Shown: positions 25,376 to 34,075 of the stretch, piece after piece
Position numbering within the stretch: the first letter of the stretch is position 1
Layout: each line of letters starts with the position of its first letter
Assembly: GCA_002150815.3 (NCBI GenBank)
Contig: NDFF03000371.1
Location: forward strand, 1-64,000
Length of the DNA: 64,000 bases
DNA from: Grammothele lineata
Taxonomy: Eukaryota; Basidiomycota; Agaricomycetes; Polyporales; Polyporaceae
Direction: 5' to 3'
The notes under the pieces: generated by a model
Databases searched by the model: none
What the model was told of the DNA's origin: nothing
What the model saw: the letters and a program-made list of their open reading frames with translations, nothing else
Translations under genes and position numbers: made by a program

Positions 25376-26418
25376 ATGCTCGTATAGATACTCCACCCGG
25401 GTACTATTCGCACGTGGAACATTTCCACATCCTAGGACCATCTGCCCGGCAGTGCCTCCTGAAGATCAAGAAGGACATCGACATAAAGGAACAATATTTT
25501 CGTGATCTCTACACACCCTCGTAATCCACTGGTCAGACTATGTCGAACTTTCCGCCTGGCCTGCCCAATGACAAGTTTCATGAGCATTTCTACATGAAAC
25601 GAAACCCCGGATGTGAAAGGCCTTTCCCTGTAATTGGCGGCGCCTTCGAATATGTCATCCCCACCCGTTCTCTTCTCCAGGCGGTCTTCGTTCCCTTCGG
25701 CGATGCACAACGCGACTTGTTCGAGAAGTTGGCTGCCGACAGCAAGGCTCTTTACACCATCGCCGGACCCGCATTCGAAGTCTTGGCAATCTCCGGGGCT
25801 TACGATCATCCTCTAAGCTGCATCATTGGTACAGACTCCGAGGAACTCGTCTTACCCCCGCTCGAGCACCGACTGCTTTTGCATGAATTCCCGCAAGGCG
25901 AATTTGCACGCGACCTCATCTTCGTACCCACTTCAGGTTTCCCGACGGTTGATGCGTTTGCGGTTTGGGATCACGGATCGAAGGCGGCGTTCATCCAGGT
26001 CACCCTGGTCAAGTAACACCCCTTGAAGAGCAGCACGTTTCGCAAGCTCCTCGATGCTTTCAGTGATGCCGGTCACAAGCCCGACACCATGGAGTTGTAC
26101 TTGATCTATCTCGTCCGTGACGACGAGGCCGGTCGTAAGCTCGTGCGCGCCCCCCGCGAAGAGACACTGGCAGGTACCACTGGTCCGGGCCAGAAGTGGG
26201 GAAGCACAGGGGTGGGGCCGCCGCGGGCGGTGACGCTTCAAGTCGGGTACAGCGTTGTAGACCTGCCTTTGATACAGCAACACTCCGTGAGCCATATCCT
26301 CACTTTCGCGCTGCGCGTACGGGACCTGACGCATACATCGCTACAGCTCACGGCAGACATGTTGAGTGATGTGGTGTTGGAGCCGGAGCCGGAGGTGGGC
26401 CCGTCGTCCGGGCGCTGA
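25376..26418 (+). pseudogene. Crinkler/RHS-type (CR) effector remnant, nuclease-like 3' part
   Basis: A single reading frame runs through this segment, interrupted by two in-frame TAA codons (25522-25524 and 26014-26016). It begins with TPPGYYSHVEHFHILGPSAR, which matches the last exon of the CR-type gene at 34-36 kb, and continues through CLLKIKKD, FHEHFYMKRNP and EYVIPTRSLLQ. The region with FPTVDAFAV followed by AAFIQVT fits the degenerate PD-(D/E)xK nuclease-like domain known at the C-terminus of CR effectors, a widespread eukaryotic class with header, P-loop NTPase and nuclease modules. The header and NTPase exons are missing upstream, where the transposon-like block lies. The stops and missing 5' part make this a pseudogene. 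The family is known; the assignment is from memory of its motifs. Confidence 0.7.
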
Positions 26419-29071
26419 GGTGGGTGGATCGGCTGTTTGAGGAAAACGTCGTTTGAGCAGTTGTGTATCAAGAGATGTGTGTAAGAAACAATAGCGTAAG
26501 GTCTCTTAGCGGGGATCCTTCTTGGGCCTAACTCGATCCTGGAGGCTAACTCTAGCGCGACACACGCCACGCCCCCGCTGGGACGCGGCTGGGACGCGGA
26601 CTGGCACCCCCGCTCACCCATGGTCTCTCAAGTCCGCCTGAGACTCTCCGACTCGGAGCCCCCTGCACGACGGCCCCACTGGCACTGGACCTGGAAACCC
26701 CACCAACGCCGTAGCGTTGATCGCTCCCACTCGCACGGCCCAACGCACGCGCGCGGCGCCGACTCTGAGGGACCCCGCCTCCGAGCGTGGTCTGTATATG
26801 CACCAGTTCCGACGTCGGTGGGCTGGTTGGAGATGTGTCCTAGGTACTGTTAAGTCATGCGCCCAGTGCCCGCCGCTCCGCCCCCTGCGCACAGAGCAGG
26901 CGTTGAGGGAGGGAGGAAGTGAACGCTAGCGCTAACGCAAAAGGTGGGTGAGAAGGCGTACGAGCTGGGCTTTGCGTGCGCGGAGGGAAAAGGAAAGGGA
27001 GGGGGAGGGGAGGTCAACAGCGCGGGCCCGGGTTGGAACGCGGAAGGGGGGGGGGACGCGCGCGTAGTGGCGGAAGTGGAGAGACAGCCAAACGCGAGCT
27101 GACAGTGGGAATGAGCGCCGACTCGGACTAGTAGTAGCTAGTGGCATCTGCACCAGACGGTCGATATACGAGGTACCGGAGTCGCCACACCGTCTGTTCG
27201 AGCTCGCGACACTGGCGCGCGCAACCGAGGGTTATAGTAGCCTTCACGACCTCCCACATATCGCGGCGCGACGCGCTAGAGTCGTCTATACCGCACTGGC
27301 GTGCCCAGCGTTGGCGTTGGCGTTGACCCCCGCTCCCTCGCGCGCGCAGGCGCCGCTGCAGCCTCGTCCCCCAGCACGATCGAATTCGGGTTCTTGAGGC
27401 GTACGGACGCGGACCCGGGCGCGAGCGCGCCCTCTCTCCGCGCGCGCGCACAAGCGCCCCCTTGCCCTCCTTGCCCCCGCGTTCGCGAGCGCGTCTCCCC
27501 TAAGATCGGGGCGCGCGGTGCGCAGTTTGTGCGCGCGCACAGCGACGGCGCGCAGTTTGAGGCTCGGGGAGCCACACCGGTGTCAGACGTCAAGGGCCCG
27601 ACGTCCCAAGTTCCGATAGCGCGGCGGGTGTGGCTGGGTCGGGGCCGAACGCGTCGCGTCGTACTGAGACCGAGTCTGGACGGTGACGCCGACGATGGGG
27701 ATGCGATTGCGAATGGTTTGAGCGTGCGCAGGGCGCGATGCGGGATGTATATGATGAGTACGGCGCTCGGGAGGGTCAATGGGTGTCATCTGCTAGACCG
27801 CCGGCGCTTTCTCCGCGAAGCCTGAGTGCAGCGGCGGAGGCGGAAGTGAGGCCAGCATGGTATTTTTGCGGCGGGGGTGTAGAGGAGAATAGGGATGTCG
27901 GCTGTGAAGAGGGTTGTTACAGTTTGCGTGGCAGAATTAAGAGAAGAAGGTTAGGTGTTCATCTCCGTCGCCTCGATCGGCACCCCGAATTCCTGCGAAC
28001 AAGAGGAATGAATGTATAGGGCATCTCCATCTCTCTCTTCAGGAGAGGTAGCGTGCCTGAGTAATGAAGTAAGTTAGACATGGCTATCGAAGGGCGGGCA
28101 AGTACATAGGCGCACCGTATTTGTGACCACAGGACGACGACGTTCTGGGTTCGACTGCCAGCGGGTTCTGAGAACCGCCCTCTGTTCGTCCGACAGATAT
28201 AGTACTTAGATTCCTCAGAAGGGCGATGACGAGATATCGTTACAGCCGTAACAATAGCCACATGCGCGGCGTCAGAGCGACGGCCGTGTGGTTGATCCGT
28301 CGTCAGCTCGTTACGGCCTCTGGAGCTGCTTCTGTTGCCTCGCGCCGTGGCACGAGACGAGGAAGCGGGGGCGTTGCGGGGCCGGCTCGCGGGGAATCCC
28401 CGTTCTCAAGATGGGTATGTATAGAACGATGCCGCTAATAGGACGCACTGTAAGTAGATGTAGAATAGCCATCGTATATGCAACTATAGATGATACACCC
28501 ACCCACTGTCGTAGCCATCTCGCCCTTGATGATGTGCGCGCGTTCATGCGGTACGGTGGAATGGAAGGCAGCGCGGGAGTGACGAGAGGGGCGGCGGATT
28601 GTGTACGTGGGTGGGGCGGAAGATGGCCCTCGCGCCTGCGATTGGGCGGTCGCAGGGGAGAACAGGCGGAGGCCCGAGACGCCGGGGGCGCCTGACGTGC
28701 CCTGACGTGCCCCGGCGGAAGCAAAAGGATCAGGAGGCCAACAAGAACGACCGAGCGAGGCTGCTCGGAGCCTTCGTCAGCGCGAGCCCCCGTCGCCTTC
28801 GCCTTCGTCCGCACGCGGTCCCCCGACGGTCCTTTGCTCTGTCCCTCCTCGACGGGCATCCCCCTTCTCTCCCAGCAAGGACGTCGCAGCTGACCGTCTG
28901 CCCGTCCCCCGTCTTATCTATGCTCAGCGTCCTCTGGTGAGTCCTTTCCTCCGCTCTCTTCGTCCCTACGCCCGCGCTCGAAAGGCTAGAGTTCCGGGTC
29001 CGGCCCCCTCGCGCTCCCTCTCTTCCCCGGGCGCATGTTTCATGACGGCGAGCTGACCCCGGACGCCCGCA
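26419..29071. other. Long GC-rich region without supported genes
   Basis: About 2.65 kb, very GC- and CpG-rich in 26550-27850. Long open frames occur on both strands but are compositional. A frame near 27738-27955 (VYDEYGAREGQW, WYFCGGGVEENRD) looks slightly protein-like but has a stop just upstream and no partner exons. A repeat copy lies at about 28305-28565. Confidence 0.4.
28305..28565 (-). repeat. Inverted dispersed repeat, copy 1
   Basis: Read on the minus strand, this segment shares long words in the same order with plus-strand 36030-36290, for example ATCATCAAGGGCGAGATGGC near its start and CGAGGCAACAGAAG near its end. Differences include several C/T and G/A changes. The two copies lie in opposite orientation about 7.5 kb apart. 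Confidence 0.65.
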
Positions 29072-31168
29072 ATGGCAGAGTCGACGGACACAGGCTTCCC
29101 CGGCACCCTCCCCTTGAGCTTCAGCCAGTTCCTGCCGACCTTCCCCCTCTCGATCCTCTCCACCGTCGGTCCTACCCAGACGTCCTCGTCCTCGGAGCCT
29201 GCCCAGCCTTCGTACACAGATCCAGCGACGTCCACCGACCCTCCGGCATCCTCTGATCCTCCTACGGCATCGACATCGTCAGACACCGGCACGATGACGA
29301 CTTTACCGACGAATCAGTTCACGTTCACCGTGGTCCCGACCACGACCACCTGTGCGCAAGATACGATAGCGTGGAGCTACATTGGTGATCAATCCCTCAC
29401 TTTCGACCTCTCGATCATCCCCTATGTTGGCCCTCAAACCGACGCCGTCTCGTTCCGGAAGCGGGGACCTATCGAGGCTCTCATCGCGTCAGCTCTGCCT
29501 ATCGCGGACGGAAACTGGACGTGGCCTAGTGTTAATGTAACAGCTGGGTTTTACACATTTCGGGCGGTAGTTGGAGGTGGAACTATTCAGAGCGAGTCGT
29601 CCTCGTTCCAAGTTACCAACGGTACGGACCTCTCCTGTCTCAGCGCAACCTCCCCCTCTTCCTCTTCCTCGACCGTTTCCTCCACCGGCACCAGCACCAC
29701 CACCACGAGCCCAAACGCCAGCTCGTCCACCAGCTCTTCCACCGCCACGGTCCTCCCCGTCTCCGGCGCGTCCACGTCCAGCGCCTCACGCACCGGCGCG
29801 ATCGTCGGCGGCGTCATCGGCGGGGTACTCCTCCTCGCCGCCCTCGCCGCCGCCTACATCTTCTTCGGCCTCTGCCGGCGCACGCCCACCCGCTCCCGCT
29901 CCCGCTCCGGGCGGCGCGCCCAGGGCAGCGCGGGCGGCCTCGGGAAGTGGGGCGGGCTCTCCTCGCGCGACGAGGGCGTCAACGTCGCCCACTCCCACTC
30001 CGGCGCCGGGGCGGGGGCGGGGGCGGGGGCGGGGATGGTCATGGCCGCGAAGCCGCCTTCGTCCTCGGCCTCCCCGAAGAGCAGCCGCCGCGCGAACGCG
30101 CGGACCAAGACCGAGTCGACGGGGGCGATCCTCGCCCCGCTCTCGCCCGTGACGAGCCTCGGGCGCGCGCCCGACGAGCGCGGGGCGTCCGACGAGGACG
30201 TCGCGACGCTCGCGGACGCCGCGGGGCTCGCGAAGGACAAAGACAACGACACGCTCGGGCGCGGGTTCGAGTACGTCGAGACCGTGCCCCCGCTCGGGCT
30301 CGGGCGGCGCACGTCGTCCGCGTCGACGTCGAATACGTTCGTCGCGCCCCCCGAGCCAGCGCCGCAGCAGCAGAACTCGGTGGGCCGCGCGCGCGCGAAT
30401 AGTCAGGCGCATAGGGCGATGGCGCTCTCGAGGCTCGATGGGGTGCCTGTGCCTGCTCCTGTCTCGTCCAGCGCGGACCCTGCCGCCGCTGCGATTCCGG
30501 TTTCGCGCCGGCCTTCGGACGCCCCTTCCCAGACGGTGCCGTACGCGCCTTACTCTCCCCACGCGCAGTACTCCCCATACTCCCCACAAACCCCGTACTC
30601 CCCGTACTCCCCATACACGCCCTCCACCCCCGGGAGCGGCGGCGCGCAAGGCCAAGGAGGCTTCCCAGCGCCGCCCGTCGCGCGCTCGCAGTCGGGCGGT
30701 GCGCGCCGGGGCGCGCGGAAGCCCGTCCCCGCGCTCAAGCCCGAGCCCGAGGAGCGTGTGCCGAGCGGGTTTGGAGGCGCTGCGGAACTTGGTGCGAGTA
30801 CAGGTGGGCCGGGGGCGGGGGCGGGAGGTGGGGTGTACGGGTCGTACACCTCTCACTCGAGTTTCGCTACCTCCACCTCCGCTTCTACGTCCACCGCCGT
30901 CTCTGCCTCCGCGCACACCTCCGCGCACACATCGACCTCGCCCTCGGCGTACGACCCAGCCTTCCCGGCCCACTCGGCCCACTCGAGTCTCACCGCACCC
31001 GCGGCGACGGCGCGGCAGCGCTCGCGCGAGGACCTGGAGGCGCGGGGGCTCGAGCTGCCGAGCTTGAACCATAAGTCGAGCTTTGGGGACCGGGAGGTGC
31101 ATTATTTGATCCCGGACATGCCTCCGCCGCCCCCTGCACCGCCGGCGTCGGGTGGGAGGAGGCGGTAG
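29072..31168 (+). CDS. Single-pass membrane protein, paralogue 1 of local family
   Basis: An intronless frame of 698 codons. A family core begins at an internal ATG (29294, MTTLPTNQFTFTVVP) that aligns with the start codons of the paralogues at 32360 and 37635, so the true start may be 29294. The ectodomain (CAQDTIAWSYIGDQSLTFDL, WTWPSVNVTAGFYTF, NGTDLSCLS) looks like a small beta-sandwich with N-glycosylation sites, then a Ser/Thr-rich stalk, a membrane helix (residues about 243-266, GAIVGGVIGGVLLLAALAAA) and a long Gly/Ala/Pro-rich cytosolic tail with YSPYSP repeats. No classical signal peptide is seen; the helix may act as signal anchor with the N-terminus outside. The fold resembles fungal cell-surface sensor-like proteins; function unknown. 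Long opposite-strand frames are GC shadows. Confidence 0.8.
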   Translation: MAESTDTGFPGTLPLSFSQFLPTFPLSILSTVGPTQTSSSSEPAQPSYTDPATSTDPPASSDPPTASTSSDTGTMTTLPTNQFTFTVVPTTTTCAQDTIAWSYIGDQSLTFDLSIIPYVGPQTDAVSFRKRGPIEALIASALPIADGNWTWPSVNVTAGFYTFRAVVGGGTIQSESSSFQVTNGTDLSCLSATSPSSSSSTVSSTGTSTTTTSPNASSSTSSSTATVLPVSGASTSSASRTGAIVGGVIGGVLLLAALAAAYIFFGLCRRTPTRSRSRSGRRAQGSAGGLGKWGGLSSRDEGVNVAHSHSGAGAGAGAGAGMVMAAKPPSSSASPKSSRRANARTKTESTGAILAPLSPVTSLGRAPDERGASDEDVATLADAAGLAKDKDNDTLGRGFEYVETVPPLGLGRRTSSASTSNTFVAPPEPAPQQQNSVGRARANSQAHRAMALSRLDGVPVPAPVSSSADPAAAAIPVSRRPSDAPSQTVPYAPYSPHAQYSPYSPQTPYSPYSPYTPSTPGSGGAQGQGGFPAPPVARSQSGGARRGARKPVPALKPEPEERVPSGFGGAAELGASTGGPGAGAGGGVYGSYTSHSSFATSTSASTSTAVSASAHTSAHTSTSPSAYDPAFPAHSAHSSLTAPAATARQRSREDLEARGLELPSLNHKSSFGDREVHYLIPDMPPPPPAPPASGGRRR
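30008..30034 (+). repeat. (GGGGGC)n run encoding Ala-Gly repeat
   Basis: Four or five GGGG(G) blocks separated by single C bases lie on the coding strand and encode alternating Ala-Gly. This is both a simple repeat and a strong candidate G-quadruplex sequence inside the coding region of paralogue 1. Confidence 0.7.
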
Positions 31169-31257
31169 GGTTGTGTAGAGTTTGGGTGGACTGGATTGTT
31201 GTATTGGATGGATGGATGGGTGGGTTGTTGTACTACAACTTGGATGGTTTGGACTTA

Positions 31258-31284
31258 GGGTGGGTGGGAGGTAGGGTGGGTGGG
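31258..31284 (+). repeat. G-quadruplex-like GGGT repeat
   Basis: Six GGG runs with loops of one base except one of five occur here, in the probable 3' untranslated region of paralogue 1 on the sense strand. They would form a stable G-quadruplex in RNA if transcribed. Confidence 0.7.
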
Positions 31285-31411
31285 TGTTTGTGTGCGCGGA
31301 GTATCTATCGCTAAGAAAATATCTGTTCTTCCCTTCCCTCATCCTCCCTTCCTCTTCCCCTACTCCCCCCCTTCCCCTTCCTCTCCCCTCCACCCTCCCC
31401 TCGCTTACCCC

Positions 31412-31460
31412 CACACCTCACACCTCACACCTCGCACCTCACGCCTCGCACCTCACACCT
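31412..31460. repeat. 7-bp minisatellite (CACACCT)x7
   Basis: Seven head-to-tail 7-base units: three CACACCT, CGCACCT, CACGCCT, CGCACCT and CACACCT. The variants differ by A/G changes. Confidence 0.85.
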
Positions 31461-32224
31461 CACATGCACACATTGCTTGCTTACGCTCTGTTCTTCTCTA
31501 TGTTGTATTATCTGCCCTCTTGCCCCTCTTCTTGTCGCGCCGTCAGTGCAAGTCGGCGGCGCGTTTTTCACTATATTACGGACTCTGATCTATTCGTGTC
31601 CGACCGCGGGGTGGGGCGTGTTTGTGTTTGGTATGCGGTGACGTCATCGCCGAGTCCTCGACGCGTGCGCACTTCATTCACGCTAGCCCTGCAGAGTATA
31701 TGCGCATTGCGCACTCCGACTTGGCACGGGTCAAGCACATAGGACGCTACGTTCATCGTTCATCGTTCGACGTCGGCGACCGAGATCTGAACTGAGAACT
31801 GAGAGATGTGTTGGTGAGCCTGAGGTGCGTCCCGGTCTGTACTTGGATGGAGTGTGACATGAGCTGACAGTTCGCATTCAACCTCATATGATGATCATAG
31901 GCAGTGAAGGTTCCGGTCCGAGGTGCTGCAAGTGTCGCTCGTTCCCCGAGCGCGTAAGCTCGATTCCCATTCCGAGGCCACGAACATCTACGAGCACGAG
32001 CGGTGATTGATAACTTGCGCAAAAAGAGTTTGTTGACGACTCGATGCTACGCCCAACAGGTGATCGGGTGCGTTCCGCGATTCTGCTCGCTGTGTTCAAC
32101 GCATCTTATTGGAGAGCAGGCAGGCTTTCGAGCTTCTTTGGTGGACCATGCGGTCTCGCGCATTGGTTGCGGTGGTCGTCGGGGGCTTCTGAAAACACGG
32201 ACGTCGCTCCTTTCACCAACCACC

Positions 32225-32232
32225 TATATAAG
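32225..32232 (+). promoter_or_regulatory. TATA box of paralogue 2
   Basis: TATATAAG lies 128-135 bases upstream of the ATG at 32360. With a start of transcription about 30 bases downstream, the stretch with homology to the 5' part of the paralogue 1 frame would be leader, supporting translation from 32360. Confidence 0.5.
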
Positions 32233-32359
32233 TCGTTCCACAGTTGAAGATTCCAGTGACCGGCCTTCGTCCACTCGTCCACTATTCCCGCGGCGTCCGC
32301 CGAACCCCCCGGCATCCTCTGATTCTCCTACGGCACCGACATAGTCGGACCCCAGCACG

Positions 32360-32956
32360 ATGTCGACTTTTCCGACGAATGAGTTCACGTTCACTGTGGT
32401 CCCGACTAGCGGAGATACCTGCACCAAAGATACAATAGCCTGGAACTACGTTGGTGATCAATCTCTCACTTTCGACCTCTCGATCGTCCCTTATGGCGGC
32501 CCTCAAACCGACGCCGTCGAGTTTCGGAAGCGGGGGCCTATCGAGGCTCTCATCGCGTCTGCCCTGCCCATTGCGGACGGAAACTGGACGTGGCCCAGCG
32601 TCAACGTTACGGACGGGTATTACACGTTTTGGGCGGTAGTTGGAGGGGGAGCTGTTCAGAGCGAATCGTCCTTGTTCCAAGTCGATCTTGGTACGGACGT
32701 CTCTTGTCTCGACACCATCGATCCGCCCCAGCGTTCGACCCCAACGACCATCCCATTTCCGTCGAGTACCAGCAGCGGGTCCACCACCACGATTAACACC
32801 GAGTCTTCAGCCATTCCTAGCTCGCGACCGGTCTCCGCAACGCCATCAGCCCACAGCCACATTAACGTCGCCGCTATCATTGGAGGCGTTGTCGCGGGAC
32901 TCACAGTTCTATGCGCCGCGGCGTTTGTCGCGTACTGCTTTGTCCGCCGCCGTTGA
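32360..32956 (+). CDS. Single-pass membrane protein, paralogue 2, truncated after the membrane helix
   Basis: A 198-residue intronless protein whose ectodomain is nearly identical to paralogue 1 (MSTFPTNEFTFTVVP, DTIAWNYVGDQSLTFDL, FRKRGPIEALIASALPIADG, WTWPSVNVTDGYYTF). A Ser/Thr stalk and a membrane helix (residues about 171-193, VAAIIGGVVAGLTVLCAAAF) follow, ending FVRRR and TGA at 32954-32956. An upstream in-frame TAG (32342-32344) interrupts the longer frame seen in paralogue 1. After the TGA the same frame stays open to 33571 and encodes a cytosolic tail homologous to that of paralogue 3, so this is either a recent nonsense truncation or a readthrough candidate. It is clearly a duplicate of paralogue 1 or of a common ancestor. 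Confidence 0.72.
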   Translation: MSTFPTNEFTFTVVPTSGDTCTKDTIAWNYVGDQSLTFDLSIVPYGGPQTDAVEFRKRGPIEALIASALPIADGNWTWPSVNVTDGYYTFWAVVGGGAVQSESSLFQVDLGTDVSCLDTIDPPQRSTPTTIPFPSSTSSGSTTTINTESSAIPSSRPVSATPSAHSHINVAAIIGGVVAGLTVLCAAAFVAYCFVRRR

Positions 32957-33571
32957 TTCCTTAGCTCCACACGGGGCCCTCTAGGATCGGTCGGGTTGCT
33001 CGTCCATAGATCTACTCAGTGGGACGCCCTCTCGTCTCACGTGGACCACGGCTCTGGAGTTCCCGAGAAGGACGCCTTCGCATCTTCCGTTCAGAGCGTG
33101 GGGATGGCTTCTATGACGCCCCCACGCTTGGAGCCCAACCGTCGTCCGTCGTCTGGTCCGTTGTCCCACTCTCATCCCAGCGTCACATCCTCTGCGTCAG
33201 AGCTTCTATCGTCCAGTGCCACACCAACGCTTCATCCATCGACGACCGTGTCGGATCGACAATCAGCCCACCCGCCCTCCTCGTTCCCCGCGACGTTGCC
33301 CACAACCCCGCGGACCCCATCGAGCCTTGCGTCAAACCCGTTTGACACGGACGCGGAGATGTCCGTGTCCGCCAGCTCGCGGCCGATGAGTTACGAGAGC
33401 TCGTGGTGTACGGCGGAGTCCCCTGCCCCGTCGTCTGCGACGTCGCAGATGTACCGTGTGCGGGACAGCGCGCGGTCGGAATGGAGCTCGTTGTGGCGAC
33501 GGTTCGCCACCCGGGCCGAACAAGCTGCCCGAGACGAGGATGCTAGCATTGATACCGGGGAGAGCAGTTAG
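32957..33571 (+). pseudogene. In-frame cytosolic tail after the paralogue 2 stop codon
   Basis: The reading frame of paralogue 2 continues for about 204 sense codons after TGA. It contains a Ser/Pro-rich stretch and a conserved C-terminal block (SYESSWCTAESPAPSSATSQ followed by VRDSARSEWSSLWRR) that matches the end of paralogue 3 (TSKMYISRDSARSDWGALLR) and the decayed copy at 36.5-36.95 kb. Conservation in three copies shows that this was coding. Whether it is still translated (by readthrough or a downstream ATG such as MASMTPPRLEP at 33105) cannot be told from sequence. Confidence 0.6.
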
Positions 33572-34075
33572 AGAGGAAGATTCGGAGACTGCGGAGGGCC
33601 AGGGCACATATGTGTAACTCAATTCGTGTCGAATCCCGCCAACCCGGCTCCGTCTCTCCACATTCGCACCGGTTCGCGTTCGTGCGCCTTCCTGTGCTCT
33701 TCTGCGTCTCGTACCCCTCCTTCAGCTCCTTCTCCGGGCATCGGTTGGGCAGTGAGTGCACGACCTGCCGTTACACCTCGACCTCGACGCGTTCGTCAAC
33801 GTCGAAACGGGCCAGATGGAGACCGAGATCATCGCGCGCGTAGCCCGGAGAGGGTCGACCCAAGCGGATCTTGGGGATCGAGGCGGGCTGCGTAGTTTGC
33901 GCGGGACGTGGCCTCGGTTACTGACTCCGAGCGCGTTATCCGTGTCTACATCGACCAGGCTGGCACAGACTGCGTCGATGGTGGGGGCAGTTCGCGCGCA
34001 GGCACCACGGTCGTCGGCGTGCGTGGGGCTACAAGAAGAGTCGGCAGGTAGACGGCGTTGGGCATGTGATTAATA
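33572..34075. other. Region between paralogue 2 tail and CR-type gene
   Basis: Minus strand, about 33950-34150, retains the frame-shifted end of the CR-type gene (SRTVRKLLDAL and following). On the plus strand a frame at 33756-33900 (LPLHLDLDAFVNVETGQME) and another at 33905-34049 (SERVIRVYIDQAGTDCVDG) look protein-like but cannot be joined, so no gene is called. Confidence 0.35.

Larger units (their letters stand above)
31169..32359. other. Intergenic region between paralogues 1 and 2
   Basis: Contains simple repeats just after paralogue 1, a long pyrimidine tract (31330-31410), and from about 32250 a segment homologous to the 5' part of the paralogue 1 frame. A TATA box lies at 32225. No further gene is supported. 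Confidence 0.45.

Noticed and set aside
27276..27825. Overlapping 167- and 174-codon frames on opposite strands
   Set aside because: Both are Arg/Ala/Pro-rich products of CpG-rich DNA, with no splice-compatible neighbours or family resemblance.
28083..28170. B-box-like GGGTTCGACTGCC suggesting a tRNA or tRNA-derived SINE
   Set aside because: The T-stem has a mismatch and no acceptor, D or anticodon arm can be folded around it on either strand.
29786..31414. 542-codon open frame on the minus strand opposite paralogue 1
   Set aside because: It is Arg/Gly-rich low-complexity sequence produced by the very GC-rich codons of the plus-strand gene, overlaps several other shadow frames, and has no family motifs.
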